DNA from: an uncultured Oscillospiraceae bacterium
GTDB taxonomy: Bacteria; Bacillota; Clostridia; Oscillospirales; Acutalibacteraceae
Assembly (NCBI GenBank): GCA_905192745.1
Contig: CAJJLZ010000004.1
Location: forward strand, 69,369 to 133,368
DNA: 64,000 bases
Direction of reading: 5' to 3'
Part shown: in pieces, positions 1 to 8,147 of the stretch
Layout: every line of letters starts with the position of its first letter
How positions within the stretch are numbered: the stretch's first letter is position 1
Notes under the pieces: model-generated
The model's database searches: none
The model's input: only the letters and a program-made list of their open reading frames with translations
Told to the model about the DNA's origin: nothing
Position numbers and translations under genes: made by a program

Positions 1-2
1 CG

Positions 3-734
3 GCGGCTATGAAAATGGCGCTGGGAGAAAATCCGAAAACCACCTATCACGGCAAAAGTCAGACGCCGGTGACGCGGATGGCTACCGCGGCAATCATCCG
101 CGAACAGCTTTCGCAGGCCGTTCGATACCGGCAGGACAAGCTCCGTGCGCAGGAGGACGAAGAGACGGAAGAACCGGAATTCGACGCCAAGTGCGAGGCG
201 CTTCTTCCGGTGGTAAACGGAGAGCTGCCGGTGCATTTTCACGCGCACCGGCTGGACGATATCTTTACCGCTCAACGGATTGCCAGAGAGTTCGATCTGG
301 ATTACGTCATCGTCCATGGAACGCAGGCGCATCTGGCCCCCGATCTGATGGCGGAGGATCACGTCCGGATTCTCTGTGGGCCGCTGCTTTGCGATCGTTC
401 GAAGCCGGAGCTTCGGGATTTGACTCCGGCCAACCCGGCTATCCTTCAAAAAGAAGGGGTAGAGATCGCACTGATTACCGATCATCCGGTGATTCCGGAA
501 CAATACCTGCCGCTTTGCGGCGGGTTGGCTGTGCGGGAAGGGCTGCCCTACGAGGAGGCGCTGAAGGCGCTGACCATCATTCCGGCGAAAATCTGCGGAA
601 TCGCCGACCGGGTTGGTTCCATTACGCCGGGCAAAGACGCCGATCTCGTGCTGTTTCGGGACGACCCGCTGACGGTTGCGGCGAAACCGGCCGCCGTCTT
701 TGCCATGGGACGGTTGGTACGGCAGGCTTTGTAA
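3..734 (+). CDS. Amidohydrolase, imidazolonepropionase-like (5' end outside window)
   Basis: This is the C-terminal part (about 243 residues) of a metal-dependent amidohydrolase. The reading frame is open to the left edge of the window, so the true start lies upstream and the internal Met at base 9 is not a convincing start. Visible family features are HFHAH, the HGT motif, TDHP (probable metal-binding Asp and His), and the C-terminal GSITPGKDADLVL stretch typical of amidohydrolases whose composite beta-sandwich closes on the TIM barrel. The substrate cannot be read from the sequence. The gene ends 26 bases before the fumarase alpha gene on the same strand, so the two could be co-transcribed. 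Confidence 0.85.
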   Translation, partial: AAMKMALGENPKTTYHGKSQTPVTRMATAAIIREQLSQAVRYRQDKLRAQEDEETEEPEFDAKCEALLPVVNGELPVHFHAHRLDDIFTAQRIAREFDLDYVIVHGTQAHLAPDLMAEDHVRILCGPLLCDRSKPELRDLTPANPAILQKEGVEIALITDHPVIPEQYLPLCGGLAVREGLPYEEALKALTIIPAKICGIADRVGSITPGKDADLVLFRDDPLTVAAKPAAVFAMGRLVRQAL

Positions 735-760
735 AAGAGAAACGGGGAGAATGGCAAGAA

Positions 761-1603
761 ATGAGAGAGCTTTCGGTTAAAGTCATTGAGGATACCGTGC
801 GCGAACTCTGCATTGAGGCGAACCGTCGGCTGCCCGACGATGTACGTCATGCGGTCTGTGAGGCGGAAAAACGGGAAAACCGGCCGCTGGCGAAGGAAAT
901 CATGGGGGATCTGCGCAGAAATATGGATGCGGCGGACGAGCTGTGTCTCCCGGTATGCCAGGACACCGGCATGGCGGTGGTGTTTGCGGAAATCGGCCAG
1001 GAGGTACATCTGACCGGCGGTCTTCTGTGCGAAGCGGTAAATCGGGGGGTGTCCCGGGGCTACCTCGACGGGCGGCTTCGCTGTTCGGTTGTCGGGGATC
1101 CGCTTCGCCGGGTGAATACGGGAGATAATACTCCCGCCGTACTGCATACTTCTCTGGTAGAGGGGGACGGCGTGACGCTGACCGTGGCGCCCAAGGGATT
1201 CGGCAGTGAAAACATGAGCCGGCTGAAAATGTTCACCCCTGCCGCCGGGCGGGAGGAAATCCTCGGGTTTATTGTGGAGGCCGCGCGTATAGCGGGCAGC
1301 AATCCCTGTCCGCCCATGATCCTTGGCGTGGGAATCGGCGGCGATTTCGAGCTGTGCACACTGCTGGCGAAAAAGGCGCTGTGCCGGCCACTGAACCGAA
1401 AAAACATCGACCCCTTTTATCAGGAAATGGAGTCGGAAGCGCTGAAACGGGTGAATGAACTGGATATCGGTCCACAAGGGTTTGGCGGTGCCTGTACGGC
1501 TCTGGGAGTGGCGATCGAAACCTATCCTACCCACATTGCCGGGCTGCCCGTGGCGGTAAACGTCGGCTGTCATGTAACCCGCCACGCCTCCCGGGTGCTT
1601 TGA
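761..1603 (+). CDS. Fumarate hydratase class I, alpha subunit
   Basis: The 280-residue product matches the alpha subunit of two-subunit class I [4Fe-4S] fumarases (fumarate + water to L-malate) and related tartrate dehydratases. Three well-placed cysteines are present: C66 in VCQDTG, C183 in NPCPP and C270 in VGCH, which fit the cluster ligands of the family. KGFGSEN and GPQGFGG are also typical. The ATG at 761 is preferred because a GGGGAGA ribosome-binding site lies upstream; the longer open frame to 191 overlaps the amidohydrolase. The usual neighbour, the beta subunit, is not downstream: the next gene is hpf. Fumarate or tartrate specificity cannot be settled without it. Confidence 0.88.
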   Translation: MRELSVKVIEDTVRELCIEANRRLPDDVRHAVCEAEKRENRPLAKEIMGDLRRNMDAADELCLPVCQDTGMAVVFAEIGQEVHLTGGLLCEAVNRGVSRGYLDGRLRCSVVGDPLRRVNTGDNTPAVLHTSLVEGDGVTLTVAPKGFGSENMSRLKMFTPAAGREEILGFIVEAARIAGSNPCPPMILGVGIGGDFELCTLLAKKALCRPLNRKNIDPFYQEMESEALKRVNELDIGPQGFGGACTALGVAIETYPTHIAGLPVAVNVGCHVTRHASRVL

Positions 1604-1697
1604 AGATTTTTGCCTTTATTATGCCTTTATAAAGAATGTTTTCAGGTATATTACAAAATGTTCATAAAAACGCCTTTTATTTTTCTCCCTCTTTTGG

Positions 1698-1703
1698 TAT
1701 AAT
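1698..1703 (+). promoter_or_regulatory. Extended -10 promoter of hpf
   Basis: TATAAT at 1698-1703 is preceded by TGG, giving an extended -10 element. No good -35 hexamer is visible at 16-18 bases upstream. The site lies 50 bases before the hpf start in an AT-rich gap. Confidence 0.65.
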
Positions 1704-1753
1704 AGACTCAGAAAGTTCCTTCCGTGAGGGACAAAAGATAGGGAGTTGATTGT

Positions 1754-2275
1754 ATGAAAACCACCATTACCGGAAGAAAAGTTTCCATCACCCCGAAATT
1801 TACGGAACGCACGGAAAAAAAGCTGTCAAAACTGGACAAGTTTTTTGACTCCGACGCGGTAGCGGAGGTCACCGTTACCCAGGAGCGGAACCTTCAGCGT
1901 GTTGAAATCACCATCCGCCATAACGGCCTGCTTTTCCGTGCGGAGGACGCCGCCATGGAGGCAAATGAGGTTATGGATAAACTGGTAGATGTCTTATTCC
2001 GTCAGATTCGCCGGAATAAGACCCGGCTGGAGAAACGTCTGCGGAACGACGCGTTTGCCGACTTTGTGCCGGATGAAGAGACCGAAGAACCGGAATTCCG
2101 GGTAGTTCGTTCCAAAAAATTCCCGGTTAAGCCGATGGATGTGGAGGAAGCGATCCTCCAGATGAATATGCTGGGCCACCAGTTTTATATGTTCCGGAAT
2201 ATGCATACCAACGAGATTAATGTGGTCTATAGCCGCCGGGACGGCGATTACGGCCTTCTGGAACCAAATGCATAA
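1754..2275 (+). CDS. hpf: Ribosome hibernation promoting factor, long form
   Basis: At 173 residues this is the long form of HPF found in Gram-positive bacteria. The N-terminal half (about 1-100) is the S30AE/YfiA fold that binds the 30S decoding centre. The C-terminal part (about 115-173, including the FPVKPMDVEEAI and LGHQFYMFRN stretches) is the dimerisation domain that pairs two 70S ribosomes into inactive 100S particles. The start has an AGGGAG site at a suitable distance. It has its own promoter and a strong hairpin after it, so it is probably monocistronic and induced on growth arrest, as in other Firmicutes. Confidence 0.95.
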   Translation: MKTTITGRKVSITPKFTERTEKKLSKLDKFFDSDAVAEVTVTQERNLQRVEITIRHNGLLFRAEDAAMEANEVMDKLVDVLFRQIRRNKTRLEKRLRNDAFADFVPDEETEEPEFRVVRSKKFPVKPMDVEEAILQMNMLGHQFYMFRNMHTNEINVVYSRRDGDYGLLEPNA

Positions 2276-2289
2276 GAAAATTTGTCATC

Positions 2290-2322
2290 GGAAGGGCCGC
2301 GGCACTCCGCCGCGGCCCTTCC
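2290..2322 (+). terminator. GC-rich hairpin after hpf
   Basis: A perfect 13-bp stem (2290-2302 with 2310-2322) encloses a 7-base loop. No U-run follows, so it is a terminator-like or 3'-end-protecting hairpin rather than a classical intrinsic terminator. Confidence 0.6.
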
Positions 2323-2373
2323 GGGCTGCATCAGTCCGGCGCCGTTCAAACATTACCGGAGGAGGGAAAAACG

Positions 2374-3432
2374 TTGTCTGCTGAATCCATACGAAAACGC
2401 ATCTTTTCTCTGGCGTCCGCCATCCTTTTTTGTGTGCTGTCGGCGGGCTGTGCCAATACGGAAAAGGAAAACAGCTTCGGCATGGATGTGAACCAGCTTA
2501 ACCCGCTGGTGATGTACGCGACGGATAACGAAACCGGAAAAACAGCCTTTAGCCGCGATCCCTCCATTATCAGTTCCGTCACCACGCTGTTTGAATCGAT
2601 GAATCGGCGGGAAACCTCCGACAGCGATGGAAAGGGAATTACCTTTCGGATGTCCACGATGTACGGCAATTTCCTTTTTGGCGAATGTTGGGACGATCGG
2701 CTCCGGCTGAACGGTCAGGAGTATGTGCTGGACAAGGATAATGAGGAAACGATCCGGCTTCTGTACGGCCGGCTCGTTTCCGAGACGGAGCATACCGGCA
2801 GCGTAGACAGGGAATCGATTCTCGCAATACGGCCGGATATGACATACCGTGAATTGCTGGACAGCTTCGGCCCTACCATGGAAACCGCCGTGGTGGGGAT
2901 TGAAAAAGCCTATCTCTATCAATATAACGGACGGCCTTTTTATATTCTGTTCAAGCGGGACACCGATACCGTCGGGATGACCGGCGAGCAATTGATGGAA
3001 GAGATTGCGAGCAATTATAATCTTTCGCAGTCGCTGACCGCGCCTCTGCCGCTGACCGGGGGACGGCTTGCCGTATATGAACAGGCGTTTGACCGTATGT
3101 TGAACAAAGCGGAAACGCCGGACACCCTCTGGATCGATACCGGACGGCTGGTTCATCTGGATGAGGAGGAACGAATCGCTCTGAAAGAGCATCTGGGAAC
3201 CGGCGCGGCACGGATAAACGACGGCCGGGAAGCCGCCCTGTACGCGCTGGGCAGGGATTTCTTTCAGGAGACCGGAAGCGGAGAAAAAACAGCTGTTCTC
3301 TGGATCAGCGAGTATTCCTATATCGGTGAAAAAAAGATGATATTTACCGCGTCCATACGGCAGACGGACGGTACAATCCTCTCAGAAACATTGACTTTTA
3401 ACCGGAAAGACGGCAAGTGGCAAGCGGTGTAA
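2374..3432 (+). CDS. Predicted lipoprotein of unknown function
   Basis: The 352-residue product starts with a lipoprotein signal: basic residues, a hydrophobic core at about 11-22, and a lipobox LSAG with the lipidated Cys at 26. The start is TTG, supported by a strong GGAGGAGGG site 7 bases upstream and no alternative start before the signal peptide. The rest is soluble, mixed alpha/beta and acidic, with no motif I recognise; the C-terminal 120 residues look like a separate beta-rich domain ending in a TFNRKDGKWQ strand. It sits between hpf and an rRNA methyltransferase gene and is presumably anchored on the outer face of the membrane. Function unknown. Confidence 0.8.
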   Translation: MSAESIRKRIFSLASAILFCVLSAGCANTEKENSFGMDVNQLNPLVMYATDNETGKTAFSRDPSIISSVTTLFESMNRRETSDSDGKGITFRMSTMYGNFLFGECWDDRLRLNGQEYVLDKDNEETIRLLYGRLVSETEHTGSVDRESILAIRPDMTYRELLDSFGPTMETAVVGIEKAYLYQYNGRPFYILFKRDTDTVGMTGEQLMEEIASNYNLSQSLTAPLPLTGGRLAVYEQAFDRMLNKAETPDTLWIDTGRLVHLDEEERIALKEHLGTGAARINDGREAALYALGRDFFQETGSGEKTAVLWISEYSYIGEKKMIFTASIRQTDGTILSETLTFNRKDGKWQAV

Positions 3433-3476
3433 CCGCATAACGGCATAGCGGTATTTCAGGAAAAACGGCAGAAAGG

Positions 3477-4607
3477 ATGATTTTCATCGAATCGATGAAT
3501 TACTGTGCTCCCTGTTTATTTGGAATTGAGGGCATTCTGGCGGACGAGCTTCGCCGTATGGATGCACAGGATGTACAGGCGCAAAACGGGCGTGTTCTGT
3601 TTTCCGGAGGACCGGAGATTCTGGCACGCGCCAATATCGGCTCCCGCTATGCGGAACGCATTCAGGTGCTGGTAGGGCAGTTCCCCGCCCGCACCTTCGA
3701 CGAATTATTTGAAGGCGTCCGCGCTCTGCCGTGGGAACGCTGGATCGGCCGGAACGATCGCTTTCCGGTAAAGGGATGGTCGCTGAATTCCGCACTGCAC
3801 AGCATACCGGACTGCCAGTCCATCATCAAAAAAGCGATTGTCGAACGGCTCCGGGGTTGTTATCACGTCTCTTGGTTTGAGGAAACCGGCGCGTTGTATC
3901 AGGTACAGTTTTCTCTGATGAAGGATGAAGCAATGCTGCTGATCGATACCAGCGGCCCCGGACTTCACAAGCGGGGCTATCGCGCAAACGCCGGCGGTGC
4001 GCCTATCAAAGAGACGCTGGCCGCCGCCATCGCGGATCTGGCGCGGGCGCGCAGTGCGCAGCGGGTCTTTGATCCCTGCTGCGGCTCCGGTACTCTCCTT
4101 ATTGAAGCGGCGCTTTCCGCACTGCGGATCGCGCCCGGCATCCGCCGGGATTTCACGGCTTCATCCTGGCGTTCGGCGCCGCCGGAAATCTGGAAGGCTG
4201 AACGCACCCGCGCCCGGGAAATGGAACGCCGGGACAGCCGGATAAGCCTGTGGGGCGGCGATCTGGAGGAAGAGATGGCGGCTCTCGCCCGGGAAAACGC
4301 ACGGAAAGCCGGAATAGGGGACCGTCTTACGGCGGTTCGGGCCGATCTTCGAAATTTCCATCCGGAAAGCGAAAGCGGCGTCGTCCTGTGTAACCCGCCT
4401 TATGGAGAGCGTCTGCTAGATATACAGGCGGCGGAACAGCTTTACCGGGAACTGGGAAAGGTACTGGTTCCGCGTCAGGGATGGAGTTATTATATCATCA
4501 GCCCGCATGAAGATTTTGAAACGCTCTTCGGGCGGCCGGCGGATAAGCGCCGCAAGCTGTACAACGGAATGCTAAAATGCCAGCTGTATATGTATTTTCG
4601 CGGATAG
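3477..4607 (+). CDS. THUMP-domain 23S rRNA (guanine-N2) methyltransferase, YpsC/RlmL-like
   Basis: This 376-residue protein has the layout of the YpsC/RlmL family: an N-terminal ferredoxin-like region and THUMP domain (about 1-160) followed by a Rossmann methyltransferase (about 170-376). The SAM-binding region includes FDPCCGSGTLLIEAAL, and the catalytic motif is NPPY (306-309) followed by GERL. It should methylate a guanine base in 23S rRNA using SAM. The start is uncertain: the ATG at 3477 sits directly on an AGAAAGG stretch, while the ATG at 3495 also fits the family's N-terminus (APCLFGIEG). It follows the lipoprotein gene by 44 bases. Confidence 0.88.
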   Translation: MIFIESMNYCAPCLFGIEGILADELRRMDAQDVQAQNGRVLFSGGPEILARANIGSRYAERIQVLVGQFPARTFDELFEGVRALPWERWIGRNDRFPVKGWSLNSALHSIPDCQSIIKKAIVERLRGCYHVSWFEETGALYQVQFSLMKDEAMLLIDTSGPGLHKRGYRANAGGAPIKETLAAAIADLARARSAQRVFDPCCGSGTLLIEAALSALRIAPGIRRDFTASSWRSAPPEIWKAERTRAREMERRDSRISLWGGDLEEEMAALARENARKAGIGDRLTAVRADLRNFHPESESGVVLCNPPYGERLLDIQAAEQLYRELGKVLVPRQGWSYYIISPHEDFETLFGRPADKRRKLYNGMLKCQLYMYFRG

Positions 4608-4654
4608 CCCCGGCATGGATGACGGCCGCTTTCGGTTTTTGCTTCCTGAAATCC

Positions 4655-4683
4655 TTGCTGAATGCGGCGAATAATGGTATAAT
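4655..4683 (+). promoter_or_regulatory. Sigma-A-type promoter of the linker membrane protein gene
   Basis: TTGCTG (4655-4660) and TATAAT (4678-4683) are spaced by 17 bases, with an extended TGG before the -10. Confidence 0.7.
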
Positions 4684-4752
4684 GAGCACTATCGCGTGAT
4701 CGGTTGTTTCCATTCGGAAAATTTATATCGTAAAAAGGACGGAAGGTACATC

Positions 4753-5679
4753 ATGGCGGATCAACACAATCTGGGTATGGCCAATTTGAAAATGGCGGTT
4801 AACGTCTTCTTTCGAACCGTTTTTTCAGCTGTGCTTGCGATCATCCTCTATATGTCTCTGATGATGATCGTTACCGGCTTTGCCACGAAAAACATCGGTG
4901 AACGGATCGTCGAATACGATGAGACGGCCGGTACGACGCGGATCGTTTCGCAGTTCTATTATTCGGAAACGACAACGACCGCCTCCGCCGGTACCACCGT
5001 TTCTTCCGCTGCTTCTGCCTCCGCCGGATCACAGACCGGTCCAGCCGGCACAACTTCCCAGCCGACCGGCGCAGGGACAACCTCTGCCGAAACAACCGCA
5101 TCGGGTGGAACCGGAGCGGCCGGAGCGGAAAAAACTACCGCAACGACGGTGGAAACGCTGCCCTCCAACCAGCGCCGGGAAGTGATCCGCAGTGAAATAC
5201 CGGCGGGTACCCAGCTGATTTTTGACATTGTTGCGCAGGTGCTGATGCTGATTCTCCTGCTGGCGCTTCCGTATTCCAAGCTCTGGCTGCAGGGCGACAA
5301 GGACAGCAATGCCGTCCATTTTGGTCATATGACGGAGGATAAGCTGCGCGGTCTGAAGGTGGGCCTGATGGCGGCGATCCCTTCCTTTATCGTTTATTTC
5401 ATCCTCTTCCTCAGCAAACTCGGCTTGGTATTCCCCAAGTTTATTTATACCTACCGCCTGCTGAATCTGTCTTTCCTGCCGCTTGTTAACCGCGTAATCG
5501 GTACGAATATCGCTGTGACGGCCGATATTTCCTGGCTTTCCATGCTGGCCCTGCTGCTAACGGTCGCGGCAGTACCCTTTATCTGTTGGCTGTCTTATCT
5601 GCTGGGATATAAACACATCTCCGTTTCCGAAAAGCTGATTTACGTCGATCCCCAGAAGAAAAAGAAACGCCGCCGCTGA
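4753..5679 (+). CDS. Membrane protein with Ser/Thr/Ala-rich extracytoplasmic linker, unknown function
   Basis: The ATG at 4753 is chosen because GGAAGG lies 6 bases upstream; an in-frame ATG at 4696 has no such site and lies too close to the promoter. The 308-residue product has a membrane segment at about 18-43, a low-complexity linker rich in Thr, Ser, Ala and Gly at about 71-135, then membrane segments at about 154-174, 202-222 and 260-284, and a very basic tail (KKKKRRR). The linker should lie outside the membrane between the first two segments and could be glycosylated or wall-spanning. I do not recognise the family. Its own promoter and the hairpin after it suggest a single-gene unit. 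Confidence 0.75.
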   Translation: MADQHNLGMANLKMAVNVFFRTVFSAVLAIILYMSLMMIVTGFATKNIGERIVEYDETAGTTRIVSQFYYSETTTTASAGTTVSSAASASAGSQTGPAGTTSQPTGAGTTSAETTASGGTGAAGAEKTTATTVETLPSNQRREVIRSEIPAGTQLIFDIVAQVLMLILLLALPYSKLWLQGDKDSNAVHFGHMTEDKLRGLKVGLMAAIPSFIVYFILFLSKLGLVFPKFIYTYRLLNLSFLPLVNRVIGTNIAVTADISWLSMLALLLTVAAVPFICWLSYLLGYKHISVSEKLIYVDPQKKKKRRR

Positions 5680-5722
5680 TTGGCCTGATGTCATCAGGAA
5701 ACTTTGAAATGTAGCATTATTT

Positions 5723-5755
5723 TACCACCCCGTTCATACGTTGTACGGGGTGGTA
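5723..5755 (+). terminator. Hairpin upstream of cwlD, covering its ribosome-binding site
   Basis: An 11-bp perfect stem (5723-5733 with 5745-5755) has an 11-base loop and is followed by TCTTT. It can terminate the upstream gene and also buries the GGGGTGG ribosome-binding site of cwlD. Confidence 0.6.
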
Positions 5756-5758
5756 TCT

Positions 5759-6478
5759 TTGAAAAGACGATATTCTCGCGAACCGGTTCTGAAGCTGATT
5801 CTGGTAGTGGGCTGTATCCTTGCGGCTGTTATTCTGGCGGCGTATGCCGTCCGTCTGGCAGGAATAACAACGGCTAAAAACGTCGGAGGACAGGCGGACG
5901 AAGGCTTTATTCTGATTGATCCGGGACACGGCGGCGCGGACGGCGGCGCTTCCGCGGCGGACGGTACGCTGGAAAAGGACGTAAATCTTGCGATTTCCCT
6001 TCCGTTGGCGGATATGCTTCGATTCCTCGGTTATCCCGTAGAGCTGACCAGAGAGACCGATTGTTCCATCCATGATCCGGACGTTACAACTCTGAAAAAT
6101 CAGAAAGTCAGTGATATGAAAAATCGTCTCAGGCTGTATAATGCCAGCCGTATGACCATCAGCATCCATGAAAACCAGTTTCCACAGACACAGTATTTTG
6201 GCACACAGATTTTCTATGGAACCAACAGTGGGGAAAGCAAGCTTCTGGCCGACTGTGTGCGAACCTCCGTAATCGGCCTTCTCCAGCCGGATAATACCCG
6301 GGAACTGAAAAAAGGGACGAAAGACATTTATCTTCTTCATAATGCTCAGGTACCCGTCATTCTGGTGGAATGCGGCTTTCTTTCCAACACAGGAGAGCTG
6401 CAGAAGCTGAAAGATCCCAGCTATCAGCAGAGTATGGCATATGCCATTGTCGGCGGCGTTTTGGCTTACGGCGCCTGA
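5759..6478 (+). CDS. cwlD: N-acetylmuramoyl-L-alanine amidase, CwlD type
   Basis: This is an Amidase_3 zinc enzyme that removes peptides from muramic acid. CwlD does this in the spore cortex, where it is needed for muramic-delta-lactam formation and germination. A single membrane segment (about 12-35) places the catalytic domain outside. Motifs present are DPGHGG, the Glu of TLEKD, SIHEN (zinc ligands) and VECGFLSN (catalytic Glu). The start is non-ATG: the TTG at 5759 has GGGGTGG 6 bases upstream, giving 239 residues; TTG 5741 and GTG 5750 are alternatives. The short length without added domains and the spore-forming context favour CwlD over vegetative amidases. Confidence 0.85.
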   Translation: MKRRYSREPVLKLILVVGCILAAVILAAYAVRLAGITTAKNVGGQADEGFILIDPGHGGADGGASAADGTLEKDVNLAISLPLADMLRFLGYPVELTRETDCSIHDPDVTTLKNQKVSDMKNRLRLYNASRMTISIHENQFPQTQYFGTQIFYGTNSGESKLLADCVRTSVIGLLQPDNTRELKKGTKDIYLLHNAQVPVILVECGFLSNTGELQKLKDPSYQQSMAYAIVGGVLAYGA

Positions 6479-6524
6479 AACATCGGAAAATCCCGGGAAG
6501 TAAAATGACAAAGGAATGACGATT

Positions 6525-7889
6525 ATGCCTTCCAAAAGCAAAACGGTGTATCTCTGTTCCCAATGCGGCTTTGAATCGCCGAAATGGTATGGGAAATGCC
6601 CATCCTGCGGCGAATGGAATACCCTGAATGAAGAGTTTCGCGCACCGGAAAGGCCATCCTCCGGTTCGGTCGGGCGCACCATTACCGGCAGTGTTTCCCG
6701 CCGGATAGGGGAGATCAACCCGCAGGGGGAAAAACGCTGCAAAACCGGTCTGGGGGAACTGGACCGCGTTCTGGGCGGCGGTATCGTCCATGGGGCGCTG
6801 ATGCTGATCGGCGGAGACCCCGGAATCGGGAAATCCACACTGCTTCTCCAGATTTGCGAACATCTCGGAAAAGTATGGAAGATCCTGTACGTTTCCGGTG
6901 AGGAATCCGAGCGGCAAATCAAGCTGCGCGCCGATCGTCTGAAGGTAAGCAGCGACAATCTGTACATTCTCTGTGAAACCGACGTGGATACCGTGCTGGA
7001 ACATTTCCGTCTGGACGCGCCGGATCTGGTAATCATCGATTCCATCCAGACAATGAATCTGGCGGGCGTCGCTTCCTCTTCGGGCAGCGTAACTCAGGTA
7101 CGGGAATGCACCAACGCCATCATGCGGGTGGCCAAAAGCGCCGATATCCCGGTCTTTATTGTGGGGCATGTCAATAAGGACGGCGCGATCGCCGGACCGA
7201 AGGTTATGGAGCATATTGTGGACTGTGTGCTGTATTTTGAAGGGGACCGGAACACCAGTTACCGCCTTCTGCGCTGTGCCAAAAACCGTTACGGCTCCAC
7301 CAACGAAATCGGTGTGTTTGAGATGCGGGATCACGGCCTGGCGGAGGTGGAAAACGCCTCTAAAATGCTGCTGGAGGGGAGGCCCACCAATGTCAGCGGC
7401 ACCTGTGTCGCCTGTATGATGGAGGGTACGCGTCCCTTGTTAGCGGAGGTACAGGGGCTGGTTTCACCCACCAGTTTCGGAAATCCCCGCCGAATGGCGA
7501 CCGGCTTTGACTATAATCGCCTTTCCCTGCTTCTGGCGGTGCTGGAAAAGCGGGGCGGATATTTTTTCTCCAATCTGGACGCCTATGTCAACGTTGTCGG
7601 CGGACTGCGGCTGTATGAACCCGCCGCCGATCTGCCGGTGGCGCTGTCGCTGATTTCCAGTCTGAAGGATAAGGCGCTCAGCGACGACGTGGTGGCCTTC
7701 GGCGAAGTCGGACTGGCGGGGGAAATCCGGGCGGTCACCAATGCGGAGGCCCGGATCAGCGAAGCGGTTCGGCTGGGGTTTCAAAAAATCGTACTTCCTT
7801 ATCAGAATTTCCACTCGCTTCCCAAGCGGTCGGATGTCGAACTGATCGGCGTCCGTATGCTGCGGGACGCCTATGAGGCGCTGGGATAA
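6525..7889 (+). CDS. radA: DNA repair protein RadA (Sms)
   Basis: RadA is a RecA-like, DnaB-like ATPase that drives branch migration of recombination intermediates. The N-terminus carries a C4 zinc finger (C11, C14, C25, C28). The Walker A motif GGDPGIGKST lies at about 96-105, the family motif KNRYG follows in the ATPase core, and the C-terminal region is a Lon-like (inactive protease fold) domain. The ATG at 6525 is preferred to the in-frame ATG at 6516 because AAAGGA ends just before 6516 and is 9 bases from 6525; the product is 454 residues. It follows cwlD by 46 bases. Confidence 0.95.
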   Translation: MPSKSKTVYLCSQCGFESPKWYGKCPSCGEWNTLNEEFRAPERPSSGSVGRTITGSVSRRIGEINPQGEKRCKTGLGELDRVLGGGIVHGALMLIGGDPGIGKSTLLLQICEHLGKVWKILYVSGEESERQIKLRADRLKVSSDNLYILCETDVDTVLEHFRLDAPDLVIIDSIQTMNLAGVASSSGSVTQVRECTNAIMRVAKSADIPVFIVGHVNKDGAIAGPKVMEHIVDCVLYFEGDRNTSYRLLRCAKNRYGSTNEIGVFEMRDHGLAEVENASKMLLEGRPTNVSGTCVACMMEGTRPLLAEVQGLVSPTSFGNPRRMATGFDYNRLSLLLAVLEKRGGYFFSNLDAYVNVVGGLRLYEPAADLPVALSLISSLKDKALSDDVVAFGEVGLAGEIRAVTNAEARISEAVRLGFQKIVLPYQNFHSLPKRSDVELIGVRMLRDAYEALG

Positions 7890-7965
7890 TTTTTTATTGA
7901 TTTTATAGACAAAAATCGTCTTATAACTTCTTGCAAGTGTTTATTGAAGTGAGGAAAAAGCCTTG

Positions 7966-7976
7966 ATTTACAAGGG
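7966..7976 (+). repeat. Left copy of imperfect direct repeat flanking the methyltransferase island
   Basis: ATTTACAAGGG here recurs at 9048-9058. Around both cores there is further similarity (an A-run with CCTG/CCTTG before, TTTC and GTTC after). The two copies bracket the AT-rich methyltransferase gene. Confidence 0.45.
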
Positions 7977-8147
7977 TTTTCCCGTTCTTGCTTACACATT
8001 TTCATATCACCGTATAAGTTGGTTTTGTAGAGTTGGGTGGCGTACCCTTTCCGTAAAAATCAATCGTTTCCGGCTATGACAGAAAGAGAGATTTTTGCTT
8101 GTTGGGAATATCCCAAACCCACACCAAACTGAAAATTATCTATTATC

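Noticed and set aside
191..760. Long N-terminal extension of the fumarase alpha frame
   Set aside because: It overlaps the amidohydrolase in another frame and has no similarity to fumarase; the ATG at 761 starts the conserved region.
5717..7045. 442-residue open frame antisense to cwlD and radA
   Set aside because: It has no recognisable family motifs or ribosome-binding site and lies over two well-supported genes; long antisense frames are expected in GC-rich coding DNA.
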